A DNA stretch of 64,000 nt from Saprospirales bacterium (GCA_016703765.1 JADJBL010000016.1:30730-94729), one strand, 5' to 3'. Positions 1-8,421 are shown, counted from the first letter of the stretch. Made by a program: numbers and translations. The notes: generated from the sequence alone by a model not told the origin.

Positions 1-1
1 T

Positions 2-172
2 GTAGCCTTCGTCCTGTTCAGCCTCGTTTTTAAGGCGGGCAGAAGGATATTTTACCATCGCCAACGCCGCCAGCATAACCCCGTCTGGAAAAACGACCTG
101 CTGCTGGAATACCCCGATGGCTTAGGCATAAAAGAAGAGCGCCGCGCCCACCGCATCATTGTGGTGGAGTAA
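2..172 (+). CDS. C-terminal part of an unidentified membrane-associated protein (5' end outside window)
   Basis: An open frame enters from the left edge and stops with TAA at 170-172, giving 56 residues. They start with a hydrophobic run (VAFVLFSLVF), turn into a strongly basic stretch (KAGRRIFYHRQRRQ) and end in a charged tail. This looks like the last membrane span and cytoplasmic tail of an integral membrane protein. The function cannot be told from this piece. It lies 43 bases upstream of the Hsp20 gene on the same strand. Confidence 0.6.
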   Translation, partial: VAFVLFSLVFKAGRRIFYHRQRRQHNPVWKNDLLLEYPDGLGIKEERRAHRIIVVE

Positions 173-215
173 ACCCTTTTTTCAATTTACTTTTTTCACC
201 ATTAAATCAAAAATC

Positions 216-644
216 ATGTGTTATAGAACCGCCTATCATTCCCATTGCGGGAAACACCACCAACATTCCCGCCACGAGGCCGGAGGACATTGGAAAAGCC
301 GGTTTGCCGCCCAATGGGGCTACCCCCCGGTGAATGTGGAGGAAGAGGACGACCGATACGTCATTTCGCTCTATGCGGCCGGATATGCCAAAACCGATTT
401 TCAGGTCCACTTGGTGGACAATCTATTGACCATCTCGGTAGACAAACCCGAAAACGAGTCCGGTCCTGGCTTCGAATGGCGCCGCTCCGAGTTCAAGCCC
501 GGCAACTTCAAAAGGGTGTTCCAACTCAACGACAAGATCGACAGAGAAGGCATCCACGCGAAGTACGAAGAAGGGGTACTGGTCCTGACCCTTCCCAAGA
601 TGGAGGGGTTTGAGAGGGTGAGGAGGGATATTGGGGTGGTATAA
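216..644 (+). CDS. Hsp20/alpha-crystallin family small heat-shock protein
   Basis: ATP-independent holdase chaperone of the cytoplasm, which binds unfolding proteins as oligomers. The 142-residue product has a short His-rich N-terminal arm (HSHCGKHHQHSRHEAGGHW) and then an alpha-crystallin beta-sandwich from about residue 36 (PPVNVEEEDDRYVI) to the end. The conserved late motif is YEEGVLVLTLPK. The frame is open further upstream, but the ATG at 216 is the natural start because the upstream part overlaps the preceding gene. The usual I-x-I oligomerisation tail is only weakly represented (RRDIGVV). The length is typical of the family. Confidence 0.9.
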   Translation: MCYRTAYHSHCGKHHQHSRHEAGGHWKSRFAAQWGYPPVNVEEEDDRYVISLYAAGYAKTDFQVHLVDNLLTISVDKPENESGPGFEWRRSEFKPGNFKRVFQLNDKIDREGIHAKYEEGVLVLTLPKMEGFERVRRDIGVV

Positions 645-645
645 A

Positions 646-1608
646 TCACCGATTCACCACATCCGGATTCCCCATTTTCCCCGACTGATAGTTCTGGATA
701 CAGAGGCGGATCTGCTCTTCCGTATTCATCACAAAGGGTCCGTAGGAAAAAACGGGCTCGCCGAGCGGCTGCCCGCCCAGCACCAGGAATTCGGCCCCGC
801 ATTCGGCATAGAGGTTGATCGTGCTTTCCCCGCGCTCGTAAAGCGCGACCTGGTTGGGTTGCAGTATTTGTCCGCCCTCGAGTTCGAGCTTGCCGCTCAC
901 CAGATAGATGAAGGCATTGTGCGTGGGGTCGGTCGGGATGTCGAGGCGGGAATCGTCGTACATCCGCACATGGTAGTAAAATGCGGGCGACAACAACTCG
1001 ACATTGGATTTGGCGTGGAGCAGTTCTCCCAATACTACCCGGATCCAGTACTCCTTGGTATCGATGGTGTCCATATTGGTCGTGCGGTGCACCACCGTGC
1101 TGGGGTCGGCGAATTTGTAGCGGGACGGCGTGTTGAGCCAAATCTGGAAGCCGTGGTAGCTGCCGCCCTTGTCGTAGAGCTGCTTACCCGTCTCCTCCAT
1201 GTGGATGGCCCCGCGGCCGGAATTGAAGATCATGAAGTCGCCCTTGCCGATCTGGAAATCGTAATTCAGGCTGTCTTTATGGTGCCCCGAACCTTCCAGG
1301 AAATAGGTGGTCGGCGTCACGCCCGCGTGCGGGTGCGCGTCTACCCGCAGGGGCTTGCTCCCGGCATCCACGCGCACCGGACCGAATTCGTCGAAGAACA
1401 CATAGGGCGACACGTGGTCGATATGGTTGCCCGCAAAGGCCCTCAAGACCGGCAGGGTGCCCACCATGGAGCGGTCGGCCGTCAGGATGCGGTAGATCTT
1501 GCGCTTGCCTTTGCCGAAGAACATGCCGGGATCGACGGCCAGGAGAGGGGTGGTGACCAGGCTCAGGCCTACGATAGCGGAGCCTTTGATGAATTTGCGG
1601 CGTTGCAT
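646..1608 (-). CDS. Pirin family protein with a Tat signal peptide
   Basis: Pirins are bicupin metalloproteins; some act as quercetinases, but the substrate here is unknown. The 320-residue product starts with a twin-arginine leader (QRRKFIKG followed by a hydrophobic stretch and TTPLLA), so the folded, metal-loaded protein should be exported. The N-terminal cupin motifs are HPHAGVTPTTYFLEG and HHKDSLNY, with a downstream GAIHMEE motif, giving the usual three His and one Glu ligands. A second cupin follows (residues about 190-290). The stop is two bases from the end of the convergent hsp20 gene. Export is unusual, since most pirins are cytosolic. Confidence 0.88.
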   Translation of the reverse strand: MQRRKFIKGSAIVGLSLVTTPLLAVDPGMFFGKGKRKIYRILTADRSMVGTLPVLRAFAGNHIDHVSPYVFFDEFGPVRVDAGSKPLRVDAHPHAGVTPTTYFLEGSGHHKDSLNYDFQIGKGDFMIFNSGRGAIHMEETGKQLYDKGGSYHGFQIWLNTPSRYKFADPSTVVHRTTNMDTIDTKEYWIRVVLGELLHAKSNVELLSPAFYYHVRMYDDSRLDIPTDPTHNAFIYLVSGKLELEGGQILQPNQVALYERGESTINLYAECGAEFLVLGGQPLGEPVFSYGPFVMNTEEQIRLCIQNYQSGKMGNPDVVNR

Positions 1609-1700
1609 GGGCGATGTGTTGTTGGGTGAAAAAGGAATATCGCTTAAACAACGGAGGGCGGGCGGGAGGTCGATCAGCCGACGGAATCGGCGTCAGCGCA

Positions 1701-1721
1701 GGGGGGGGGGGCCCCCCCCCC
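1701..1721. repeat. Perfect G11C10 homopolymer palindrome
   Basis: Eleven G are followed directly by ten C in the gap between the pirin start and the first dehydrogenase stop. The run can fold as a pure GC hairpin or a G-quadruplex/i-motif. No coding function is likely. The exact length is doubtful in any assembly. Confidence 0.7.
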
Positions 1722-1764
1722 ACCTGGGGAAACCCAAAAACTGGGAAATTTGTGGTCAGACAAA

Positions 1765-2757
1765 TTAAAAGGCGATCACCACGCGCCCTTTTGTTCCTCC
1801 CTGCTCTATAGTCTGGTGGGCCTCCGCTGCCTGTTCCGCAGGAAAGACCTGATCTACGATGATTTTGATCTTGCCCGACTCGGCCAGCGATTTGACCTGG
1901 TTAAGGTCATAGGCGCTTTCGGCGGCCATGTTGCAGATAACTCGCCGGCCTCCGGTGATGGAGGTCCACATCATTTGCAGCAATTGTTTCACTTTAAAAC
2001 TGACATAGACCAGGCGTCCGTTGGGTGTCAGCGAGCGCTTGCTACGCGCGAAGGAGCTCCTGCCCAGCACGTCGAAGATCAGGTCGTACTGTTTGCCGTT
2101 TTGGGTAAAATCCTCGCGGGTGTAGTCGATCACATGGTCGGCGCCCAGGGAGCGGACGTAGTCCAGGCTGGGGGTGCTGCACACGGCGGTGACTTGTGCG
2201 CCATAGTGCTTGGCCAGTTGGAGCGCGATGGCGCCTATGCCCCCGGAAGCGCCGTTGATGAGGACCTTTTGTCCCGGCTGGATATTCGCCTTCCTCAGCA
2301 GGATCAGAGCCATGAGGCCTCCGTAGGGCAGCCCAGCGGCTTCGGCGTGGGAGAGGTTCGACGGCTTGAGCGCCACCGCTTTGGTTTCCGGCATGCAGAT
2401 GTATTCGGCGTAGGCGCCCATGTTCATGCCCGGGTAGGCGAACACTTCATCGCCCGGCTTCAATTTGGAGACGTTTGTGCCCACCGATTCCACCACGCCC
2501 GACAGCTCGCTGCCCAGCACCTGTTTTTTCGGTTTGCGCAGGCCGAATGCCACTTTCGCCGGAAACAGAAAAAATCCCGGCATATTAAACTGGCGGCCGG
2601 TGATGTTCCCGAAATTCCGGGCCGTGATATCGCCGTAGTTGACGGAGGCGGCATGGATGCGGATCAGGATCTCCTGGTCTTTTGGCGTGGGTTTTTGGAG
2701 GTCCGCGACGTGCAGCACTTCGGGAGGACCGTATTCGGTATAGACAATGGCTTTCAT
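1765..2757 (-). CDS. NAD(P)-dependent alcohol dehydrogenase, zinc-less quinone-oxidoreductase type (MDR family)
   Basis: Medium-chain dehydrogenase/reductase of 330 residues. An N-terminal GroES-like domain (MKAIVYTEYGPPEVLHVADL) is followed by a Rossmann fold with the glycine motif NGASGGIGAIALQLAKHYG. The catalytic and structural zinc cysteines of true alcohol dehydrogenases are absent, so a quinone- or enone-reductase role using NAD(P)H is more likely; the substrate is unknown. It is closely related to the gene at 3606-4586 in sequence, length and upstream DNA, which points to a local duplication. Confidence 0.88.
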   Translation of the reverse strand: MKAIVYTEYGPPEVLHVADLQKPTPKDQEILIRIHAASVNYGDITARNFGNITGRQFNMPGFFLFPAKVAFGLRKPKKQVLGSELSGVVESVGTNVSKLKPGDEVFAYPGMNMGAYAEYICMPETKAVALKPSNLSHAEAAGLPYGGLMALILLRKANIQPGQKVLINGASGGIGAIALQLAKHYGAQVTAVCSTPSLDYVRSLGADHVIDYTREDFTQNGKQYDLIFDVLGRSSFARSKRSLTPNGRLVYVSFKVKQLLQMMWTSITGGRRVICNMAAESAYDLNQVKSLAESGKIKIIVDQVFPAEQAAEAHQTIEQGGTKGRVVIAF

Positions 2758-2846
2758 GTGGGAATGGGTTTGATTGGCCCAATAATCGCGGAAGGGATGG
2801 GGCGGAGGAAATGGATTCGACGAAATGGGGGGTGGGGTCGGCGGAT

Positions 2847-3413
2847 TCAGATTTCCAGCCCAAGCATCTCGCCCACAGATATTTTCAGATCAAAGCCGGG
2901 AATCGTCAGCATCCCTTCTTTTGCGACGATGCTGCGGCGACCATACCCATTCTTTCCCGGCAATTGAAATTGTTCCACGCATTGGCCCTTGAGGTTCAGA
3001 ATCCAATATTCCGGAATGCCGTATTCGGCATAAAGCTGTCCCTTGGTTTTGCGATCAAAATCCAGAGAAGTGTCGGCCACCTCGATAAACAGGAAGATAT
3101 CGTCCGGCCCGATTGGATGTTCGGCGTAAAAATCTTCCCTGTACCGCACAACGGCGATATCGGGCTCCGGCGCAGAAAATGGATCCAATTCAATGGACGA
3201 CTGGGAGATGATCAACACTCTTCTCCCCAGCAATTCGATTAAAAATAAGTGAAGGCGGGCAACTGCCGCCACGTGCTTTCTTCCGCTCGGGCTCATCTCC
3301 ATCAATTCTCCGCGGATCAATTCGAGGCGCTTGCCAGGGGCTAGTATGCCCGCCTCCTGCATATGCAGGACCTCCTCGACCGTCCACAATTTTTTACTCA
3401 CTCCTGGGGGCAT
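2847..3413 (-). CDS. Uma2 family (DUF820) putative endonuclease
   Basis: A 188-residue PD-(D/E)XK-fold protein of the Uma2/DUF820 family, which is abundant in cyanobacteria and Bacteroidota and has no settled function. Visible family features are the N-terminal WTVEEVLHMQEAGIL, the RLELIRGELMEMSPSG block, the nuclease core PEPDIAVVRYREDF...DDIFLFIEVADTSLDFD, and the Y-x-x-x-GIPEYWILNL motif. The frame is open upstream of the chosen ATG at 3413, but homology starts here. It sits between the two duplicated dehydrogenase genes on the same strand. Confidence 0.85.
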   Translation of the reverse strand: MPPGVSKKLWTVEEVLHMQEAGILAPGKRLELIRGELMEMSPSGRKHVAAVARLHLFLIELLGRRVLIISQSSIELDPFSAPEPDIAVVRYREDFYAEHPIGPDDIFLFIEVADTSLDFDRKTKGQLYAEYGIPEYWILNLKGQCVEQFQLPGKNGYGRRSIVAKEGMLTIPGFDLKISVGEMLGLEI

Positions 3414-3605
3414 GGTGAAAATGTTTTCGGCAAGGTACGGGAAAATGAAAGCCGGGGCAAGACGCACGACGCCTGTAATCTTACCTGTAATTGCCCGGGT
3501 TACAGGCCCTATCCTCAGAAAATACAAGGAGTTCGGATCGCAATACATTACGCGATGAATGAGAGAGGAAAAATTGCATGGAATTTTTAAAAATTGACTT
3601 TTTAA

Positions 3606-4586
3606 CTAGACCACCACCAGCACCACATTCCCCCTCTTCCTCCCGCTATCTACATACCGATGCGCTTCGGCGGCCTGTTCCAGCGGATAGCGCCTGTCGA
3701 TGAAGGGTTTGATGTGGCCCTGTTCGGCCAGTTGCGCGAGGAAGGCCAGGTCTTTCGCGTTCTCGGTGGGCGTGCCGAACAAAACCTTCTTGTCGCTCGC
3801 CAGGGAGGTCCAAAGCATTTGAAACATCTCTTTCGGGCCGCCGGCCACGGCGATGTAGCGCCCATTTCGGGAGAGCGAGGGCTTGTAGCGCGAAAACGAG
3901 GCCTTGCCGACCACCGTATCGAAAATGAAGTCGTAGGTCTGGCCGTTTCGGGTAAAATCCTCCCGGGTATAATCGACGACCTGAGCGGCGCCGAACGATT
4001 TTACCAGTTCCATATTTCCGGTACTGCATACTCCGGTGACATCCGCCCCGTAATACCTGGCCAGTTGTACCGCGTAAGCGCCTACGCCTCCCGAAGCGCC
4101 AATAATGAGGATTTTTTGGCCGGGCCGGATCTTCGCCCTGTCCCGGAGGAAATACAGGGCGGTTCCCGCCCCGAAGGGGATTGATGCAGCCTCTTCAAAA
4201 CTCAGGTTGGAGGGCTTGAGCGCCAGCGGTCCCGCGGCGGGCCGGCAGGCGTACTCCGCGTAGGCGCCGAAACGCGCCGAGTCGTGGCCGAAAACCTGGT
4301 CGCCTTTTTGAAAGTTGGTCACCTTGCTGCCCACCGCCTCGATTACTCCCGCCAGCTCGGTTCCGAGAACGGGAGTCTTGGGTTTTTTCAAGCCGAACAT
4401 CAGACGCGGTAAAAGCCCGAAACCGGGAGGAACAAAGGTAAACCCGCGCACGTTTACGTCGCCCGCCGTGACCGTCGCCGCATGCACTTTGATGAGGACT
4501 TCGTGTTCCTTTGGCGAAGGTCTTTCGAGCTCCGCGAGTTGAAGCACCTCGGGCGGGCCGTAGGCGTTGCAGATGATAGCTTTCAT
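3606..4586 (-). CDS. NAD(P)-dependent alcohol dehydrogenase, second copy (MDR family)
   Basis: A 326-residue paralogue of the 1765-2757 gene. It has the same GroES-like start (MKAIICNAYGPPEVLQLAEL) and Rossmann motif (IIGASGGVGAYAVQLARYYG), and also lacks zinc-ligand cysteines. The ATG at 4586 is chosen because it aligns with the other copy; the open frame upstream is not conserved. About 90 bases upstream of each copy lies a matching block (ATGGATTCGACGAA, then GGGGTCGGCGGA), so the duplication includes 5' flanking DNA. The role is probably reduction of quinones or activated double bonds. Confidence 0.87.
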   Translation of the reverse strand: MKAIICNAYGPPEVLQLAELERPSPKEHEVLIKVHAATVTAGDVNVRGFTFVPPGFGLLPRLMFGLKKPKTPVLGTELAGVIEAVGSKVTNFQKGDQVFGHDSARFGAYAEYACRPAAGPLALKPSNLSFEEAASIPFGAGTALYFLRDRAKIRPGQKILIIGASGGVGAYAVQLARYYGADVTGVCSTGNMELVKSFGAAQVVDYTREDFTRNGQTYDFIFDTVVGKASFSRYKPSLSRNGRYIAVAGGPKEMFQMLWTSLASDKKVLFGTPTENAKDLAFLAQLAEQGHIKPFIDRRYPLEQAAEAHRYVDSGRKRGNVVLVVV

Positions 4587-4749
4587 GTGGATGGTTTTTT
4601 TTTGAACCACCCAAGATTCGCGGATGCGGGAGGCTTGCACAAATGGATTCGACGAAGCAGGGGCTGGGGTCGGCGGATGAAATAACAGGCCAATGGAAAA
4701 GCCCAAAAAACCTGCTGTATATTTACGTTTTCACAAAAAATAAATCCCC

Positions 4750-5730
4750 TTGCGCAACCACCTTTTTTTCCTGCTCTGCCTTTCCCTTGGCGGATGTAAG
4801 CCCAAAGCCCAAAAAGATCCGATGTCTATGAATACCCAGCAAGCCGTGCTCGAATACCAGATCGCCGCCCAACTGGGCGAAGGGCCTTTTTGGAACCACC
4901 AGACCCGCGAACTTTACTGGGTGGATATCGAAGGAAAGCTGCTGCACATTTACGACCCGGTCGCCCGGACCGACCGCACCTTCCCCATGCCCTCGAGAAT
5001 CGGAACCGTCGTGCCTGCGGGTGCGGAGGAGGCCCTTGTCGCTTTGAAGGACGGAATTTACAAGATCAACACCCGGACGGCTATGATCAGCCTCTTTTGT
5101 CCCCTCGAAGCCGATCTGCCGGATAACCGCTTCAACGACGGCAAATGCGACCCGGCAGGAAGGCTTTGGGTTGGTTCGATGGACCTTGGGACGACCAGGC
5201 CGACCGGCGCTCTCTACCGGATCGACCCAGACGGGAAAGCCACAAAAATGCTGGACAGCATCACCATCTCCAACGGCATCGCCTGGACTTCCGATCAAAA
5301 GACGATGTACTACATTGACACACCGACCCGGCAGATCCGGGCCTACGATTACGACCATGCCAGCGGCGACATCTCCAACGAACGCGTGGCTGTAGAAGTG
5401 CCCCGGGCCCTCGGGCATCCCGACGGAATGGCCATCGACGAGGAAGACAAGCTCTGGGTGGGGATTTGGGGCGGTCATTGCGTGGCCCGTTTCGACCCCG
5501 GGACCGGGCAGCTCCTTTCAAAAATCGAGGTACCCGCTCTGAACGTGACTTCCTGCGCTTTTGGAGGAGCAAATCTCGACACCCTGTACATTACCACGGC
5601 CAGCACCGATATGACGGAGGAGGAACAACTCGCCTACCCAATCGCCGGGGCCCTGTTCAAGGCGGTGCCGGGGGTGAGGGGAGTGAAGAGCGCGTTTTTC
5701 GGGGCGCCGGGCGATGGGCAGGGGCGATAG
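4750..5730 (+). CDS. SMP-30/gluconolactonase/LRE family lipoprotein
   Basis: A six-bladed beta-propeller hydrolase of the SMP-30 family, probably a sugar-lactone lactonase, although the substrate is not determined. Family motifs are EGPFWNHQTRELYWVDI near the start, NDGKCDPAGRLWVGSMD, SNGIAWTSDQKTMYYIDT and GHPDGMAIDEEDKLWVGIWG. These supply the Glu, Asn and Asp metal ligands. I chose the TTG at 4750 because it adds a lipoprotein signal peptide ending in a LGGC lipobox; the alternative ATG at 4822 would give a cytosolic form. Total length is 326 residues. A very long hairpin follows the stop codon. Confidence 0.85.
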   Translation: MRNHLFFLLCLSLGGCKPKAQKDPMSMNTQQAVLEYQIAAQLGEGPFWNHQTRELYWVDIEGKLLHIYDPVARTDRTFPMPSRIGTVVPAGAEEALVALKDGIYKINTRTAMISLFCPLEADLPDNRFNDGKCDPAGRLWVGSMDLGTTRPTGALYRIDPDGKATKMLDSITISNGIAWTSDQKTMYYIDTPTRQIRAYDYDHASGDISNERVAVEVPRALGHPDGMAIDEEDKLWVGIWGGHCVARFDPGTGQLLSKIEVPALNVTSCAFGGANLDTLYITTASTDMTEEEQLAYPIAGALFKAVPGVRGVKSAFFGAPGDGQGR

Positions 5731-5744
5731 GGCATCTTTATGGG

Positions 5745-5800
5745 TGTCTGAATCAGGGGTGGATATCCCTAATGAGGGATATCCACCCCTGATTCAGACA
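5745..5800. terminator. 26-bp perfect hairpin between the SMP-30 gene and the tRNA
   Basis: The arms 5745-5770 and 5775-5800 are exact reverse complements with a 4-base loop (AATG). No U-run follows on the plus strand (AAAA instead), so this is not a standard intrinsic terminator. It may stop or process transcripts from both sides. Confidence 0.6.
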
Positions 5801-5814
5801 AAAATATCGAAATG

Positions 5815-5887
5815 TGATCCCGCCAGGGCTCGAACTTGTGACCCTCGGCTTAGAAGGCAGATGCTCTATCCACTGAGCTACGGGACC
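5815..5887 (-). tRNA. tRNA-Arg(UCU), with several stem mismatches
   Basis: The 73-base gene reads 5'-GGTCCCG...CGGGATCA-3' on the minus strand. The acceptor stem pairs fully (one G-U), the D arm is GCTC/GAGC, the anticodon loop CTTCTAA carries UCU (decodes AGA), and the T loop is TTCGAGC. CCA is not encoded. The anticodon stem has one mismatch (U-C) and the T stem has two (A-G and A-C). It may therefore be a decaying copy or contain sequence errors. Confidence 0.8.
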
Positions 5888-5903
5888 AATACTTAGTTTT
5901 TAA

Positions 5904-6160
5904 CTGATGTTACGCACCCATTCTTGGATAGCCTGATGGGACAAATCCCGAAGGGATTTAATATCAATTGCCCCGGATGCAATCCGGGGACGGGAAAAGC
6001 CCATGAAGACAACCGCAGAGCGGTTGAATATCCGGAGTCGGGGCAATCTGCCCTCATAAATTATTCAACCGCTCCGCGGTTGGTTTGAGAGATCACTTTC
6101 CAACCCCGGATTGCATCCGGGGCACATATTTCACCCTCCGGGGTGGGTGCGTAACGTCAG
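5904..6160. repeat. 257-bp nested palindromic element (MITE- or REP-like)
   Basis: The ends are 17-bp terminal inverted repeats (CTGATGTTACGCACCCA at 5904-5920 and its complement at 6144-6160, one mismatch). Inside are two inverted copies each of a CCCCGGAT/ATCCGGGG hairpin (5971-5989 and 6104-6122) and an AACCGC/GCGGTT hairpin (6011-6025 and 6067-6081), arranged symmetrically, plus a small AAATCCC/GGGATTT hairpin at 5943-5959. No open reading frame is present. It lies between the tRNA and the next gene and looks like a non-autonomous mobile element. Confidence 0.75.
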
Positions 6161-6232
6161 GTATTAAGTTATTAAGGGTATAAGTTTTTGGGAAACCCAA
6201 TAAAAACATATACCCTCAAAAACTTAATACCT
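6161..6232. repeat. AT-rich tandem-word hairpin (TTAAGTTATTAAGG family)
   Basis: Tandem TATTAAGTT-like words are followed, after a GGGAAACCC core, by the complementary words (AAAAACTTAATACC). It abuts the palindromic element. The following 300 bases up to 6531 hold no gene I can recognise; they are AT-rich, with a minus-strand TATATTTG box at 6269-6276 that could serve the tRNA. Confidence 0.6.
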
Positions 6233-6531
6233 CTCAAAGAAGCTCTTTCGCCCCCTTTCTCAAAGCCGCAAATATAACCCTTTTCCCCTTTCCCATCAAT
6301 AGAATGCATACACCCGAAAATTAATTCCCCGCCGGGCGTTTACTTTCGCAGCCTTTCTAACACTATACTTGTGGCGGTAAAATTTTTCAAACAATGTTCT
6401 TACATCCGGAAAAGATTCGCTACTTTCACTAACCCTTTACGCATCATACCGAACAAACCTTCCTTTTCAATCCCAAAAACCATCAATTCTTGCACAACCA
6501 TACTATTTCTTTACCCTCAAAACCACTTCCT

Positions 6532-7713
6532 ATGAAATGGAAAACGCCATTTTTGTACCTGGCGCTACCACTCCTTTGGACCAGCCCGGCCTCGGCCCAG
6601 GGCCCCGATGGAACAGTGCCCCTCCTCACCCACAACGGCGCAGGCATCACCATCTCCAACGGCGCCGAAATGACCGTCCGGGGACAGGTCCTTAACCAGG
6701 GCGACGGACTGATGACCGTCAACGGAACCCTGCGCATCGAAGACTGGCTCACCAACAACGGCACATCCGACTTCTCCACTGGCGCCGGCTCGGTGATCTT
6801 CTTCGGCCCTAATTTCCAGAGCGTCGGCGGATCGCATCTGTCCAATTTCCCCACCCTGACCGTGTCAAAATCCACCGGTACCCTGCTGCTCGATCAGGAC
6901 GTCAGCGTCGAAGGCAATCTCGTGCTCGACCAGGGCGGCCTCGACCTCAACGGACACCTCGTCACCCTCAGTGCGACCTCCTCGCTCCAGGGCGAAAACG
7001 ACACGAAATACGTATTCGGGGTCACCGGAAAGATCGCCATCTCCCTGCCGCTCAACGCCCCCAGCAACCTCAACGTGGCCAACCTGGGCGCAGTGATCAC
7101 CTCCAACGCCAACCTCGGAACGACCACGGTCATCCGCAGCCACGAGATTCAGACCGCTCTCGGAGAGGAAAGCATCCAGCGGTATTACGAGATCAATCCG
7201 GTCAACAACAGCAACCTCAACGCCACTCTCGAATTCCGCTACATGACCCACGAACTCAACGGCCAGACCGAAGATAAATTCGTGCTCTACCGCTCCGAAA
7301 ACAGCGGCGCTACCTGGGAATGGGGCGGCGGTACCGTCAACCCCGCGACCAATATTGTCCTGCTCTCGGGCATCGGCAGCTTCTCGCGTTGGACGGTCTC
7401 CAACAAGGATACCAACCCGATCTCCGGTCTGGAGGAAGTCTCCGGCCCATCGGGCTTCTTCACCGTCTATCCCAATCCCGCCGCGCTCGGCCAGCCCATT
7501 ACCCTGGGCCTGATCCAGGCGGGCGATTACTGGCTCGGAGTCATCGACAGCCAGGGGAAGGTCGTCTCCCTGTCCGAATTTTCCTCCTCCGGACCCAACG
7601 ACTCCCACGAATTCCAGCCGGCCTTGCAATCGGCGGGCATGTATTACCTGCTGCTCCGCGATCGCAGCGCCGGACAGCGCATCTACGCAGCCAGCTCCAT
7701 CCTCATTCATTAA
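6532..7713 (+). CDS. Secreted protein with T9SS type A sorting domain
   Basis: A 393-residue surface or secreted protein of unknown role. The start at 6532 gives a clean signal peptide (MKWKTPFLYLALPLLWTSPASAQ). The body is rich in short beta repeats around VNGTLRIEDWLTNNGTSDF and LNGHLVTLSA, consistent with a beta-helix or filament-like fold. The last 80 residues (FFTVYPNPAALGQPITL...GMYYLLLRD...) have the YPNP and GxYxL marks of a type IX secretion C-terminal domain. The next gene follows after 19 bases on the same strand, so the two are probably cotranscribed. Confidence 0.82.
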   Translation: MKWKTPFLYLALPLLWTSPASAQGPDGTVPLLTHNGAGITISNGAEMTVRGQVLNQGDGLMTVNGTLRIEDWLTNNGTSDFSTGAGSVIFFGPNFQSVGGSHLSNFPTLTVSKSTGTLLLDQDVSVEGNLVLDQGGLDLNGHLVTLSATSSLQGENDTKYVFGVTGKIAISLPLNAPSNLNVANLGAVITSNANLGTTTVIRSHEIQTALGEESIQRYYEINPVNNSNLNATLEFRYMTHELNGQTEDKFVLYRSENSGATWEWGGGTVNPATNIVLLSGIGSFSRWTVSNKDTNPISGLEEVSGPSGFFTVYPNPAALGQPITLGLIQAGDYWLGVIDSQGKVVSLSEFSSSGPNDSHEFQPALQSAGMYYLLLRDRSAGQRIYAASSILIH

Positions 7714-7732
7714 ACCCAAAAGAAAAATAATT

Positions 7733-8421
7733 ATGAAAAATATCTTACTCCTCTTCGTCCTGCTGGCTTTCAGCGCCAGCCTCTCCGCACAGGGAAACAT
7801 CGGTATCAACGACCAAAACCCCGACCCCCTGGCCATCCTCGACATCGAATCGACCACCAAAGGGGTGCTCATCCCCCGCATGACGGAGGCCGACCGTAAC
7901 GCCATCGCCGTCACGGCTGCACAAAACGGCTTGCTCGTATATCAAACCGACGCCAACGCCGGCTTCTGGTTCTTCAACGGTACTGCATGGGGAAAACTCG
8001 GAGAAAGCAGCGGCAGGATCGTGGACTTTGAAATGGGCTCTTCCTTTGGCAGCGATCCCTATCAATGCTGATACCTTTCCTAAGCCCGGCCCCGGTAGTC
8101 ACCATCACCGCCTCTAGTCAAAAGATCGTGGTTACCTCGCACAAAGGATTGGGATCAGTGGCTGCGGGTGGAGCTTCCAGCTTGGATATCTGGGTCGGGT
8201 ACCGGCTGGTTGGAAGCGGCGGCGATCCGACTACTGTGGGATCCGGGATCTATGGCCTTCGGGTGCCGCAAAATACAAGGGTACCTTTCGGTATCAACGG
8301 CATCATCACCAACCTTCCCCCCGGCGATTATGAAGTTGGAATGGTCGGCAATGGCTATACCACCTTTGCCAACTGGAACAACAATGAATATGGCTATACC
8401 ACCGCTCTGGTAATAGATTAA
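7733..8421 (+). pseudogene. Secreted protein of unknown function, split by a frameshift near 8065
   Basis: The first frame (7733-8071) starts with a signal peptide (MKNILLLFVLLAFSASLSAQ) and contains the Bacteroidota surface-protein pattern KGVLIPRMTEADRNAI and NGLLVYQTDANAGFWFFNG, then stops at SDPYQC. The second frame (8065-8421) continues with a beta-rich domain (VVTITASSQKIVVTSHKG) and has no signal peptide of its own. The two overlap by seven bases (ATGCTGA). One gene with a net one-base loss is the simplest reading; translational coupling of two ORFs is possible but less likely. Confidence 0.65.

Noticed and set aside
8065..8421. Separate second gene starting at ATG 8065
   Set aside because: It has no signal peptide, overlaps the first frame by seven bases, and continues a secreted beta-rich protein; a frameshifted single gene is simpler.
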